Below are positions 1-8,719 of a stretch of DNA of 37,232 nt, in pieces. The notes beneath the pieces are model-generated. The model did not search any database and was not told the origin of the DNA. It was given only the letters and a program-made list of their open reading frames with translations. Source of the stretch: a virus; IMG/VR virus record IMGVR_UViG_3300021961_000268, positions 1-37,232 of that record. The stretch is one strand, 5' to 3'. The position numbers were made by a program, and so were the translations under genes. Each line of letters starts with the position of its first letter. Positions within the stretch are counted from its first letter, which is position 1.

Positions 1-264
1 GGAGATTGTTACATTGCTCATCCTGCTGCATGGGATAAAATACTTACTGCTGATGAGGCTGTAGCGTTGTTCAATGGAGCAGATGCTAGATCTATACAAG
101 GTGATTCTTTGATTTTCTATGTGCCAGATATGGGCGCAAATTCAACAACAGACCGCGATATCATTGGCGGAAGAACTTCTACTGTGTATAATGCTCCTGG
201 TAGAGCATTTGGTCCGCCAAAATTTAAGAAAAGATCTGCTGCAGCGTATATCAGCACATATTAG
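1..264 (+). CDS. C-terminal part of LamG-like fibre/adhesin protein (partial)
   Basis: The reading frame is open from base 1 to the TAA at 262-264, so only the last 87 residues are present and the start lies upstream of the window. The fragment contains WDKILTADEAVALFNG, the pattern that closes concanavalin A-like/LamG domains (W-x-x-x-L-s-x-x-E-i-x-x-L-y-n-x-G), followed by a short polar tail ending in AAAYISTY. LamG domains bind glycans or proteins and are common in distal tail fibres and adhesins. It sits just upstream of a late promoter and three other fibre-like genes, so a virion surface role is inferred. The rest of the protein is unseen and may hold other domains. Confidence 0.55.
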   Translation, partial: GDCYIAHPAAWDKILTADEAVALFNGADARSIQGDSLIFYVPDMGANSTTDRDIIGGRTSTVYNAPGRAFGPPKFKKRSAAAYISTY

Positions 265-280
265 GATAAGAATAGTTTCA

Positions 281-288
281 TATAAATA
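281..288 (+). promoter_or_regulatory. T4-type late promoter before the collagen-like fibre gene
   Basis: An exact TATAAATA, the T4 late promoter element recognised by gp55-loaded RNA polymerase. It ends 27 nt before the ATG at 316, the same spacing as several other late genes here. Confidence 0.75.
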
Positions 289-315
289 CTGTATTGATAC
301 ATAATTAGGTGTAAA

Positions 316-1986
316 ATGGCTGGTAGATTTAGAGCAAATACATTAGCGTTGACAACTTCGTCAACTGAGATATATCAGTGTCCCGCTGGTGTTGATGCGT
401 CAATACATGGACTGGTAATTACAAATACCACAGCGTCAAACGCTACATTTGGAATCACTTTATATAAAGCAACACCTTCTCCAGCTACTACTACCACAAT
501 TGCTTCTGATATTTTCGTTGCCAATAATTCAGCCTATAATTGGGCTCGTCCTATTAATCTAAATGCTGGAGATATTGTATCTCTATCAGCAAACATTGAT
601 AGTCGTCTAGTTGCTGTTGCATCAACATATGAAGCCAATGCAGTCAAGCAAGGATATACTATTCAAGGCGATTTTAGTGGTGCTACATCTTATGGCACGA
701 ATGATGTTGTTGCCTACAGCGGCACAAGTTATATTGCAATACAACCATCTAGTGGCGTCACTCCAGGAACTGATGCTAGTAAGTGGATGATATTTGGTAC
801 GGAAGGTGCACAAGGTAAGCAGGGTGCACAAGGCGTGCAAGGTGCTCAAGGACCACAGGGGCTCACTGGTCTGCAAGGACCGCAGGGTGTTCAGGGTGTA
901 CAAGGTCCACAAGGTGTTGAAGGAGCGCAGGGTGTTGCTGGTGCTCAGGGTGTGCAAGGAAGGCAAGGACATCAAGGTCCGCAAGGTGTTCAAGGCGTCC
1001 AAGGTCCACAAGGATTTCAAGGACACCAAGGTGTGCAAGGTGTTCAAGGTCCACAAGGAGTGCAAGGAGTCCAAGGTCCACAAGGATTTCAAGGACATCA
1101 AGGCGTTCAAGGTGTTCAGGGTCCACAAGGTGTTCAAGGTGTGCAAGGACATCAAGGCGTGCAGGGTGTCCAAGGTCCACAAGGAGTTCAGGGTGTACAA
1201 GGATTGCCTGGAGAGTATGCAGCAATAGGACTACAGGGTCATCAAGGCGTTCAAGGTGTTCAGGGTCCACAAGGATTTCAAGGTCATCAAGGCGTTCAAG
1301 GTGTTCAGGGTCCACAAGGATTTCAAGGACATCAAGGCGTTCAAGGTGTTCAGGGTCCACAAGGATTTCAAGGACATCAAGGTGTGCAAGGCGTCCAAGG
1401 TCCACAAGGATTTCAAGGACATCAAGGTGTGCAAGGCGTCCAAGGTCCACAAGGATTTCAAGGACATCAAGGCGTTCAAGGTGTTCAGGGTCCACAAGGT
1501 GTTCAAGGACATCAAGGTGTGCAAGGCGTCCAAGGTCCACAAGGTGTTCAAGGAGTACAAGGTCCACAAGGATTTCAAGGACATCAAGGTGTGCAAGGCG
1601 TTCAAGGTCCACAAGGTGTGCAAGGCGTTCAAGGTCCACAAGGTGTGCAAGGAAATCCAAGTCCCAAGTCATACACTATTATAAATCCAGTGGCTGGAGA
1701 TGAGTATACTCTGTTTTACACAGTAACTGATCTGAGTATCTCAGATGTAAATGCTGTGTTAGCTGGAGGCACATCTAGCCCGCAAGTCAGTTACAGTATT
1801 AACTCAGGGACAAGTCGCGCAACTACATTAACCTCTCATGTAAACGAAAATGTTGTTAGCAGCACAACAACTTCTGATGCAGCTATCAGCATTATACAAG
1901 GTGTGCAGGGTGGAAGATTTGTTTGGGTCAATATTGCTGGAGTTCAAGGAACTGTTCCAGAATTTCATGTTTCATTAAATTTCTAA
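316..1986 (+). CDS. Collagen-like tail fibre protein (Gly-X-Gln repeats)
   Basis: A 556-residue fibre protein. Residues 1-110 form a beta-rich N-terminal domain. Residues about 115-155 ([18 protein letters not shown] then DASKWMIFG) resemble the small carbohydrate-binding ChiA/CBM5-12-type module often found in phage fibres. Residues 164-445 are about 90 Gly-X-Gln triplets, mostly GVQ, GPQ, GFQ and GHQ, interrupted once by LPGEYAAI. The last 110 residues form a globular C-terminal tip. Collagen-like stretches in phage fibres form trimeric rods, here probably linking a virion-proximal and a receptor-facing domain. Gln almost always fills the third position, where animal collagen prefers hydroxyproline. 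The ATG at 316 follows a late promoter. The precise fibre identity is unknown. Confidence 0.8.
   Translation: MAGRFRANTLALTTSSTEIYQCPAGVDASIHGLVITNTTASNATFGITLYKATPSPATTTTIASDIFVANNSAYNWARPINLNAGDIVSLSANIDSRLVAVASTYEANAVKQGYTIQGDFSGATSYGTNDVVAYSGTSYIAIQPSSGVTPGTDASKWMIFGTEGAQGKQGAQGVQGAQGPQGLTGLQGPQGVQGVQGPQGVEGAQGVAGAQGVQGRQGHQGPQGVQGVQGPQGFQGHQGVQGVQGPQGVQGVQGPQGFQGHQGVQGVQGPQGVQGVQGHQGVQGVQGPQGVQGVQGLPGEYAAIGLQGHQGVQGVQGPQGFQGHQGVQGVQGPQGFQGHQGVQGVQGPQGFQGHQGVQGVQGPQGFQGHQGVQGVQGPQGFQGHQGVQGVQGPQGVQGHQGVQGVQGPQGVQGVQGPQGFQGHQGVQGVQGPQGVQGVQGPQGVQGNPSPKSYTIINPVAGDEYTLFYTVTDLSISDVNAVLAGGTSSPQVSYSINSGTSRATTLTSHVNENVVSSTTTSDAAISIIQGVQGGRFVWVNIAGVQGTVPEFHVSLNF
805..1650 (+). repeat. Collagen-like coding repeat (Gly-X-Gln triplets)
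   Basis: 846 bases of in-frame tandem repeat in the fibre gene. The underlying unit is 9 bases (Gly-X-Gln), organised into a higher-order unit of about 45 bases encoding [15 protein letters not shown], with near-identical copies from about 1240 to 1610. The DNA-level near-identity suggests recent expansion by slippage or recombination. Confidence 0.9.
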
Positions 1987-1988
1987 TC

Positions 1989-2573
1989 ATGGCTACTAGA
2001 GTATATCTCAGAGAATTTTATTCTGGAGTTGATGCGGCTACTGGAGATGGTTATAAGTTAGCCAGAACAACCAGAGGAAGTTTGTCAACTTCAATAGTAA
2101 TCAATCCAACAAACGGATCTAATAATTCAGTTTGGACATTAACAGAAGGTGGTTCTGTAACTGCTTGGATTACAGAAGCATTGGAACCGCAAACTATTTC
2201 AGGGACAACAACTTTTAATTTTTGGGCTTCGGAAAGTCAAGCGCAACTTAATGCATACGCTTCAGTAGAACTTTTCAAATTACCAAGAGGATCAACTACT
2301 GAAACAAGTATTTTTGGTCCTGTTAGAGATGATGTAGAAATGGGTACAACCTCTAGTGCTTTAAATTGGTCTGATACATTAGCCTCAGTATCCTTCAATA
2401 AAGGCGATAGAATTGTGATTAAGGCTTTATGCGCTGGTGGTGGAACAGTATCTAACAATGGACCTAGAACTGCCACATTATACTATGGTGGCTCTACTGC
2501 AGATGCCGAAGGTGACTCATGGATAGAATTTCCAGATTTAGTATTTCAACAACGAAACATATCAGGAACATAA
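1989..2573 (+). CDS. Putative virion/fibre-associated protein
   Basis: A 194-residue protein of no recognised family. The frame is open further upstream into the fibre gene, but the ATG at 1989, three bases after the previous stop, gives a normal start (MATRVYLREFYSG). Composition is Ser/Thr/Gly-rich with alternating hydrophobic residues, as in beta-sandwich structural proteins (for example VWTLTEGGSVTAWITEAL and FNFWASESQAQLNAYASVEL). There is no signal peptide or membrane segment. It lies between two fibre genes with almost no spacing, so it is probably a fibre, adhesin-tip or attachment protein. That role rests on context only. Confidence 0.6.
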   Translation: MATRVYLREFYSGVDAATGDGYKLARTTRGSLSTSIVINPTNGSNNSVWTLTEGGSVTAWITEALEPQTISGTTTFNFWASESQAQLNAYASVELFKLPRGSTTETSIFGPVRDDVEMGTTSSALNWSDTLASVSFNKGDRIVIKALCAGGGTVSNNGPRTATLYYGGSTADAEGDSWIEFPDLVFQQRNISGT

Positions 2574-5144
2574 ATGGCTGATTTTCCAGAAAGTCCAACA
2601 GTTGGTCAAGTTTTTGTATCCTCAGACTTTACAAATTGGGTCTGGGATGGATACTCATGGAAAGCCACAAACTATGGACTGATCAAGTTACCAGTTTCAC
2701 AAAACAGTTCGAGCACAATGCTTGCGAACTCTATGAATTTTGTGAACAGCGAAGCAATCATAGCAAATGTCAATTATGATTCTGTCAGCGGAAATGCTAA
2801 TGTATCAATAGAATGGGTTGAGTTAGTTGATCCTGTAGCCATGTCTTTAATATTTGGCACGGGATCAGAACCAAATCAAGTCATTCTAAAAGGTAACACG
2901 GACGAAATACTTTTTAACTATCAAGGTAGAATTGAAGCCAGTCCGTTACTTGAAGCAAACTCCGAGTTACAAACAGTTAATGTTTCAGGAGTTACAAATC
3001 GCGCTAATTTAGTTTTCCAAGGATATTATGGTGATCCTGTTTACTACACCAAGATGTGGCAAGATTATCCTGGAAATTTCAACTCAATTATAAGAAGAGC
3101 AGGATATGGTGAGGAGCAATGGTTGACAGTTGTTCCGAGTGGTCCTGACACAACGCTTTCGGTTGGATTTTCTGGTAGAGTTGGTGTTGGTACAATAAGC
3201 CCTGCTAGAAGTCTTCATATACTGGGTGATGGTACAAATAGCCCACAGTTAAGATTGACATATGAATCTGGAACTTCTGCTATAGAATTGTATGGATCAC
3301 CTGCATCTGATCAGACCATTTATTTTGGAACCAGCAGCGGTGGTGGGACTACAACGACTCTACCAGGACAGATAATTTACAATAATCCTGCAAATCAGTT
3401 TTCGATTGTGACTGATGGTGTAGAAAGAATGCGTATTACCAATACAGCCAATGATGGTAGTGTTGGTATCGGAACAACAACTCCAACATCTAAACTGCAC
3501 GTTAGTGGTAGGGTTATGATTGATGATGGAGATGGGACTGAATTAGTTGGTGGTGGTAGATTGCAACTTGTTTCTGGTTACGCATCGCCAGTATCTGGTC
3601 GTGTTATTATGGGTGATGGCACTGGTTGGCAAATGTATGTTAGTCGCAAAACTGGTGCTGGCGCTTTAGATGATCTGTATACATTTACTGACACTGGCGC
3701 ATTTAGCGCCACGGGATCTGTGTCAGCTGCTGGCGTAGACTTGGGTGCAACCATATCTGGAGTCCAAGGTCAGATAGCAGGTATACAAGGTCAGATCTCT
3801 GGTATTCAAGGATCAATAGCTGGAGTTCAAGGTCAGATTGCTGGTGTACAAACTATAGCAGAATCAGCAGCAAATACTGCGCGAGCATACGCAAATGGCG
3901 CAAGCGGAGTACAAAAATCTTTTCTAAATTTCAATCAAAGTGCAAATATATCTACAGCTGTTACAGCAGGAGCTGGCACCTTTGCAGGAAATGCTAACAT
4001 TTCTTTTGATTTAAGAAATACTAATGTTACTCCTGGATCATACACCTATGCTGCAATCACAGTTGATGAAAAGGGTCGTATAACTGCAGCATCTTCTGGT
4101 TCTACTGTTTCAGGTGCGCAAGGTGTTCAAGGTGTGCAAGGACCGCAAGGAATAATTGGAACAGATGGCAGAGGTGTGGGATTGGAGTATGTGTATAATA
4201 CTGGAACAACAGCACTTCTCGCATCAAGCGGTCAACTTAAATTTAACAACGCTACACCTGTTAATGCAACTAGAGCAAATATCAATGTAACTACATCAGA
4301 TGCATATTCAGCTGGTAGTTATTTAAATACTTGGAATATTGCTGATGGATCAACAAGTCCTATTGGATATCTACACATAACTAATGCTGATGCAGACAGC
4401 ACAGAATTTTTATCATTTGAAGTTACAGCCAGCGCAAACGCAAACACGAATGGAGTGAAGTCTTTCACCATACAAAATGGAGTTGGAAGCGGACTAACCA
4501 GTGGTGCTACTTATCTAGTTCAATTTATTCGAGCTGGTAGAGTTGGTGTGCAAGGCGCAGCTGGTGGTGAAGGAACCGTGGGTGTACAAGGCGTACAAGG
4601 CGTTCAAGGTCAAAAAGGTGCTGATGGATTGAGCACTGGTTCTATAACAACTGGTACACAATATACTATGGCATATTATGATGCTGCGGATGCAAATATA
4701 GATCCAGCTCCAGGAGTTCAATATTTTCCTGCAGCTGCTTCTGGGCAAGCTGGCTATCAACCCTATGTAAGTTTTTCTACCTCTGCTAATGTGCGTATAG
4801 CTGGCGCAATTATGGATACTCCAGTTCTAAGTGGATCTCAAGCAGCTTGGAGCTGCAATCACAATACAGCAGGAAAAATTATTCATACAACTGCATTATC
4901 TACTATCACATTTGACTCAGCCAGCTATTCTGGTTGGGCTGCAACTATTGTCAGAGGAACACAATCAGCAGTAACAATACAACCAAATAGAACTGGTGCT
5001 GTTGGTGTTCAGTCTAATATGTCAACTGGTGTTACTGCAGACACTGTAACAGGAGTGACTATCAAATCATATCTGGGTGCTGCAACTGTACTAGCTAATG
5101 CAACTAATCACTATATTGTATTTGGTGATATTGAGACGGTGTAA
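2574..5144 (+). CDS. Large tail fibre protein with mixed collagen-like and VGIGT/KLHV motifs
   Basis: An 856-residue fibre-like protein whose ATG directly follows the previous stop. The N-terminus has FTNWVWDGYSWKA, seen in many aquatic phage fibres. Two copies of a fibre-shaft motif follow: VGVGTISPARSLHILG (about residues 202-217) and VGIGTTTPTSKLHVSG (about 298-313). Residues about 395-425 contain a seven-residue repeat (IQGQISG-type) likely to form a coiled coil or beta-helical rod. Collagen-like stretches occur near residues 515-530 and 655-685. The C-terminal 170 residues are a Ser/Thr/Ala-rich beta-type domain. The layout is that of a trimeric fibre or baseplate-attached adhesin. The exact counterpart in T4 is not evident. 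Confidence 0.75.
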   Translation: MADFPESPTVGQVFVSSDFTNWVWDGYSWKATNYGLIKLPVSQNSSSTMLANSMNFVNSEAIIANVNYDSVSGNANVSIEWVELVDPVAMSLIFGTGSEPNQVILKGNTDEILFNYQGRIEASPLLEANSELQTVNVSGVTNRANLVFQGYYGDPVYYTKMWQDYPGNFNSIIRRAGYGEEQWLTVVPSGPDTTLSVGFSGRVGVGTISPARSLHILGDGTNSPQLRLTYESGTSAIELYGSPASDQTIYFGTSSGGGTTTTLPGQIIYNNPANQFSIVTDGVERMRITNTANDGSVGIGTTTPTSKLHVSGRVMIDDGDGTELVGGGRLQLVSGYASPVSGRVIMGDGTGWQMYVSRKTGAGALDDLYTFTDTGAFSATGSVSAAGVDLGATISGVQGQIAGIQGQISGIQGSIAGVQGQIAGVQTIAESAANTARAYANGASGVQKSFLNFNQSANISTAVTAGAGTFAGNANISFDLRNTNVTPGSYTYAAITVDEKGRITAASSGSTVSGAQGVQGVQGPQGIIGTDGRGVGLEYVYNTGTTALLASSGQLKFNNATPVNATRANINVTTSDAYSAGSYLNTWNIADGSTSPIGYLHITNADADSTEFLSFEVTASANANTNGVKSFTIQNGVGSGLTSGATYLVQFIRAGRVGVQGAAGGEGTVGVQGVQGVQGQKGADGLSTGSITTGTQYTMAYYDAADANIDPAPGVQYFPAAASGQAGYQPYVSFSTSANVRIAGAIMDTPVLSGSQAAWSCNHNTAGKIIHTTALSTITFDSASYSGWAATIVRGTQSAVTIQPNRTGAVGVQSNMSTGVTADTVTGVTIKSYLGAATVLANATNHYIVFGDIETV

Positions 5145-5148
5145 TGCT

Positions 5149-5649
5149 ATGAGTATGTTTCGTAGATTGGGAATGGCGAATTTTGGTGTTCCTCTTGTTG
5201 TTATACAAGACGCTACTGTCCAAGTTTTAGCCAGAAATCCAGCAACGATTGAGGCAGGAACCACCATCAATTCAAATGCATATTTAGTTTTTTTAACTAG
5301 CGGTGTAGTTAATGGTAAGATTGTAGATTACAGCGTACCACCTTCTACAAACATCTTTGTATCCTATAATTGGTTGTCAGTAGGAGGATCGATACTAGAA
5401 GGGTATGATAATACATTATACGATATAAGATGGGTTAAAACTGCTGGCACAGCTACTTCATTATCTGGTGGATTAGCCAATAATACATGGTATTCTATGA
5501 GCGCAGATAGAACTATGGCACTAACCAATTCTACAGCTGGAACAACAACATTTTTGGTTGCTACGGTAGCAATTAGATATTCTTCGAACGGTACAATAAT
5601 ATCTTCTGCTAGTTGTAATTTTTCTTCCGATCGAGCCTCCACGCCATAA
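5149..5649 (+). CDS. Hypothetical structural protein of the fibre cluster
   Basis: A 166-residue protein, start taken at the ATG 4 bases after the preceding stop (MSMFRRLGMANFG); a second ATG two codons later is equally possible. An earlier in-frame ATG would overlap the fibre gene by 47 bases. The sequence is rich in Ser, Thr, Val and Asn with strong beta propensity and has no motif I recognise. It closes the fibre cluster just before the late promoter of the neck genes. It is probably a virion protein, inferred from position. Confidence 0.5.
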   Translation: MSMFRRLGMANFGVPLVVIQDATVQVLARNPATIEAGTTINSNAYLVFLTSGVVNGKIVDYSVPPSTNIFVSYNWLSVGGSILEGYDNTLYDIRWVKTAGTATSLSGGLANNTWYSMSADRTMALTNSTAGTTTFLVATVAIRYSSNGTIISSASCNFSSDRASTP

Positions 5650-5652
5650 TTA

Positions 5653-5660
5653 CCTAAATA
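5653..5660 (+). promoter_or_regulatory. Late promoter variant before gene 13
   Basis: CCTAAATA, matching the CTAAATA variant of the T4 late element, ends 27 nt before the ATG at 5688. The same 8-mer occurs at 20538-20545. Confidence 0.6.
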
Positions 5661-5687
5661 TCTAGAACTCTTTTTCAGGACACTTCG

Positions 5688-6452
5688 ATGGCAAAACCAA
5701 ACGCAAGATCAGAACTAAAAGACTACTGCCTACGTCGTCTGGGCTTCCCTGTCATTGACATCAACGTCGATGATGATCAGGTAGAAGATCGTATTGACGA
5801 TGCATTGCAGAAATTTCAAGAATATCACTACGATGGTACTTATAAAGATTACTATGCGTATCAGATAACAGAAGATGATATTACCAATAAGTATGTCCCG
5901 CTTCCAGATTCCATTTTGGGCGTAAATCAAGTGCTACCATTTAGCCCAGATGTGGTCAATAATGGCTCTGGTGTGAACTTTAATATCTTTGATCTAAACT
6001 ATCAGCTGCGTCTAAATGAACTCTATGACTTCACTTCTTCGTCTTATCAGTATTACTGGATCGCTCGCTCGCATATTCGTATGCTTGAGATGATCATTCA
6101 GGGTGAGAATCCATTTCGATTTAATAAGAAGATGAATAAACTGTACATTGACATGAACTGGAGTGCACCAGAGATTCCAGCTGGAAGATATATTGTAGTT
6201 GAATGTTGGAGAGCTGCCGATCCAGAAGAATATAATCGCATCTATAATACCAACTGGCTCAAGTCATACACCACTGCACTGATCAAGCGTCAGTGGGGTG
6301 AGAACATGAAGAAGTATGGTAACTATGTGCTTCCTGGTGGTATGGTAATCAATGCAGTTGAGATCTATACCGAAGCAGTTGCTGAGATTGAGAAACTAGA
6401 AACTTCACTCAGAGAAGTACACGAAGAACCACCAATGTTTTTGGTAGGATAA
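5688..6452 (+). CDS. gp13: Neck protein gp13
   Basis: A 254-residue homologue of T4 gp13, which with gp14 forms the neck that closes the filled head and joins it to the tail. The N-terminus SELKDYCLRRLGFPVIDINV followed by a D-Q-V-E-D-R-I-D-D-A-L pattern is typical of gp13 in aquatic T4-like phages. The protein is somewhat shorter than T4 gp13 (about 309 residues). It is first in the run 13-14-15-16-17, the conserved T4 order, and is read from the late promoter at 5653. The identification rests on sequence plus order. Confidence 0.88.
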   Translation: MAKPNARSELKDYCLRRLGFPVIDINVDDDQVEDRIDDALQKFQEYHYDGTYKDYYAYQITEDDITNKYVPLPDSILGVNQVLPFSPDVVNNGSGVNFNIFDLNYQLRLNELYDFTSSSYQYYWIARSHIRMLEMIIQGENPFRFNKKMNKLYIDMNWSAPEIPAGRYIVVECWRAADPEEYNRIYNTNWLKSYTTALIKRQWGENMKKYGNYVLPGGMVINAVEIYTEAVAEIEKLETSLREVHEEPPMFLVG

Positions 6453-6453
6453 A

Positions 6454-7323
6454 ATGCCAACGTCAGTTTACTTCAATAATCAAAACGCAACTAGAGAGCA
6501 GTTTCTGGTTGAGGATCTTATCATTGAGTCAGTTCGCAATCACGGAATAGACATCTACTATCTCCCAAGAACATCTCAAAGTCAGATCGATGCTCTGTTT
6601 GGAGATGATCCCGTGAAGTATTTTGATCGTGCATTTAAGATTGATATGTATCTAGAGACTTATAATGATTACGAAGGTCAGCAAGAGTTCTTCTCCAAGT
6701 TTGGTTTGCAAATTGACAAGACTGCAAGAGTTGCAGTGGCGCGTCGAACTTTTGAGAGATATGTGCCAACTTCATTGAGACCTAATCCAAATGAAGGTGA
6801 CTTGATTTACATGCCAGTGCAGCAAAAGTTATTTGAGATTCGTTTTATTGAAGAAGAAAAGAATTTCTTTCAGTTGGGTAAATCTGCTCCATACATGTAT
6901 GCAATGTCGATTGAGAATATGAAGTACAACGGCGAGTTTATCAATACTGGAATTGAAGAAATAGACGGATTGTGTGATGCTCTAGCACCTTCAATAGACT
7001 TTACCATGGTTGAAGATGCTGGTCAAGTTTCTTACACAAGAGGTGAGATTGCTTATCAAGGAGCAAGTCTTGCAACTGCTACTTGTAGAGCAATCGTAGT
7101 TTCTTTTGATCGACCATCGATGACATTGCGCCTAAGAAATATCAAGGGAACTTTCGCAGAAGGAACAGATATAATTGGCGATACTACTGGAGCAACCTTT
7201 GAACTAGATACATATGACAAGCAAGAAAACGCTTCAAGTGCATATGATAGCAATGCATTAATTGAAAGTGAAGCTGAAAATATTCTAGACTTCTCAGAAA
7301 CCAATCCATTCGGTGAGCCATAA
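6454..7323 (+). CDS. gp14: Neck protein gp14
   Basis: A 289-residue neck protein. The start MPTSVYFNNQNATREQFLVE and the segment ESVRNHGIDIYYLPR are characteristic of gp14, the partner of gp13 in the head-to-tail connector below the portal. The length is slightly above T4 gp14 (256 residues). The extra residues are probably at the C-terminus, which contains an FAEGTDIIGDTTGA motif also seen in other virion proteins of these phages. The ATG is one base after the gp13 stop, and the stop overlaps the gp15 start in a TAATG junction, implying coupled translation and matched amounts. Confidence 0.88.
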   Translation: MPTSVYFNNQNATREQFLVEDLIIESVRNHGIDIYYLPRTSQSQIDALFGDDPVKYFDRAFKIDMYLETYNDYEGQQEFFSKFGLQIDKTARVAVARRTFERYVPTSLRPNPNEGDLIYMPVQQKLFEIRFIEEEKNFFQLGKSAPYMYAMSIENMKYNGEFINTGIEEIDGLCDALAPSIDFTMVEDAGQVSYTRGEIAYQGASLATATCRAIVVSFDRPSMTLRLRNIKGTFAEGTDIIGDTTGATFELDTYDKQENASSAYDSNALIESEAENILDFSETNPFGEP

Positions 7324-8318
7324 TGTTATCTGATGTACATTTCTATCATCGCGTGATTCGTAAAAATGTCATTGCCTTTGGCAATATGTTTAACAATCTA
7401 AAACTGGTTAGATATAATCAAGCAGGAACTACAGAGATCGAAAGAATTACAGTTCCGCTTGCATATGCATCAAAAGAAAAGTTCTACAAGCGCATCACTG
7501 AAGATCCGACTTATACGCAACAAGTGCAAACTGTTTTACCAAGAATGGCATTTAATATGGATGGATTGTCTTATGATCCATTGCGCAAAAATTCTTCTTT
7601 TATAGAAAACTTTTCTAGAACTTCTGATACTCTAAAGCGAGTCAAGTTCACTCCATATAATTTTGATTTTAATCTACACATATTTGTACGCAATACAGAA
7701 GATGGTACTCAGATCATCGAACAAATTCTTCCATACTTTGCACCTGACTATACAATTACTATGGATTTTCTAAATCTAGATGGACTTGAACTTGATGTAC
7801 CAATTGTCTTCAATTCAATTAGTCTAGATGATTCATATGAGGGTGAGGCTGAAAGCACTCGAGTGCTAATATGGAATTTGAATTTTACAATGAAAGGTTA
7901 TCTATTTGGATATATTCCAGATACTAAACAGATTAAGAAATCAACTGCTAATATCTACACAGAGATTAAAGAAACTCTTTCTTCAAGAGAATTGGTATTG
8001 TCAGGTGGTTCTGGTGATTACAAACTTGGGGAGTTAGTATATCAAGGTTCTTCTGTTAACGAAACCACAGCATTTGGTTATGTATATAACTGGGAACCAA
8101 TATCAAATACTTTATTTGTCAATTCTATATCAGGAGAATTTACTGTCAACAATGATGTGACAGGTGCAGTGACAAACTCTAAATATAATCTAGATTCTTT
8201 TGTCATTAATCCAAACCAGATGGTTAATATTACAGTTGAACCAAGTCCGAATACTGCAAACGCTTGGGATGACTATGGATTCACTACTACCGTTGAACAA
8301 TACCCTAATATAACATGA
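7323..8318 (+). CDS. gp15: Proximal tail sheath stabiliser/completion protein gp15
   Basis: A 331-residue homologue of T4 gp15 (272 residues), the hexameric terminator that caps the tail tube and sheath and gives the head its docking site. The diagnostic region is RITVPLAYASKEKFYKRI (residues about 40-57), equivalent to VPITYASKEHF in T4, followed by VQTVLPRMAFNMDGLSYDP. A C-terminal part from about residue 225 (SGGSGDYKLGELVYQGSS) appears to be an added small beta domain absent from T4. Starts inside the gp14 stop and ends inside the gp16 start (ATGA). Confidence 0.88.
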   Translation: MLSDVHFYHRVIRKNVIAFGNMFNNLKLVRYNQAGTTEIERITVPLAYASKEKFYKRITEDPTYTQQVQTVLPRMAFNMDGLSYDPLRKNSSFIENFSRTSDTLKRVKFTPYNFDFNLHIFVRNTEDGTQIIEQILPYFAPDYTITMDFLNLDGLELDVPIVFNSISLDDSYEGEAESTRVLIWNLNFTMKGYLFGYIPDTKQIKKSTANIYTEIKETLSSRELVLSGGSGDYKLGELVYQGSSVNETTAFGYVYNWEPISNTLFVNSISGEFTVNNDVTGAVTNSKYNLDSFVINPNQMVNITVEPSPNTANAWDDYGFTTTVEQYPNIT

Positions 8319-8719
8319 GCGAAGTTGAAAAAAATCTAAACGCCATTCTAGAAATAGAAGATAGCTCGCATGAACTACAAAGTAGTTCTGATCAGCCATT
8401 GACTGTCATTCCCAAAGACGCAGATCAAGACTTTGATTACTCGCGCTCCAACTACTATGAGTTGATTGAGAAAGGTAATCTTGCGCTTGATGGTATACTA
8501 GAAGTTGCGAAAGAATCACAGCATCCAAGGGCATATGAAGTTGCTGCAACCATGATGAAGAATCTTAGCGACATGACTGACAAACTGATGATCTTGCAGC
8601 AACAGCGCAAGCAACTGGAAGGTGGCAAGACACCACAGCAACAAGTGAATGTGGACAAAGCCGTGTTCGTTGGAAGCACTGCTGATTTATTGAAAAAATT
8701 GAAGAACGATGGAAATTAA
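8315..8719 (+). CDS. gp16: Small terminase subunit gp16
   Basis: A 134-residue small terminase. In T4, gp16 recognises concatemeric DNA and stimulates the gp17 ATPase at the start of packaging. The central region FDYSRSNYYELIEKGNLALDGILEVAKES and then HPRAYEVAATMMKNLSDMTDKLM gives the two long helices of the family, which form a coiled-coil oligomerisation core. The N-terminal 45 residues are polar and probably disordered. It overlaps gp15 by 4 bases and gp17 by 11 bases, the usual arrangement for gene 16. Confidence 0.85.
   Translation: MSEVEKNLNAILEIEDSSHELQSSSDQPLTVIPKDADQDFDYSRSNYYELIEKGNLALDGILEVAKESQHPRAYEVAATMMKNLSDMTDKLMILQQQRKQLEGGKTPQQQVNVDKAVFVGSTADLLKKLKNDGN

Noticed and set aside
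805-1650. CRISPR-like regular repeats
   Set aside because: The repeats are contiguous, in frame and encode Gly-X-Gln; there are no unique spacers and no cas genes.
622-1684. Several open frames on both strands across the collagen-like repeat
   Set aside because: They are low-complexity products of the 9-base repeat read in other frames.
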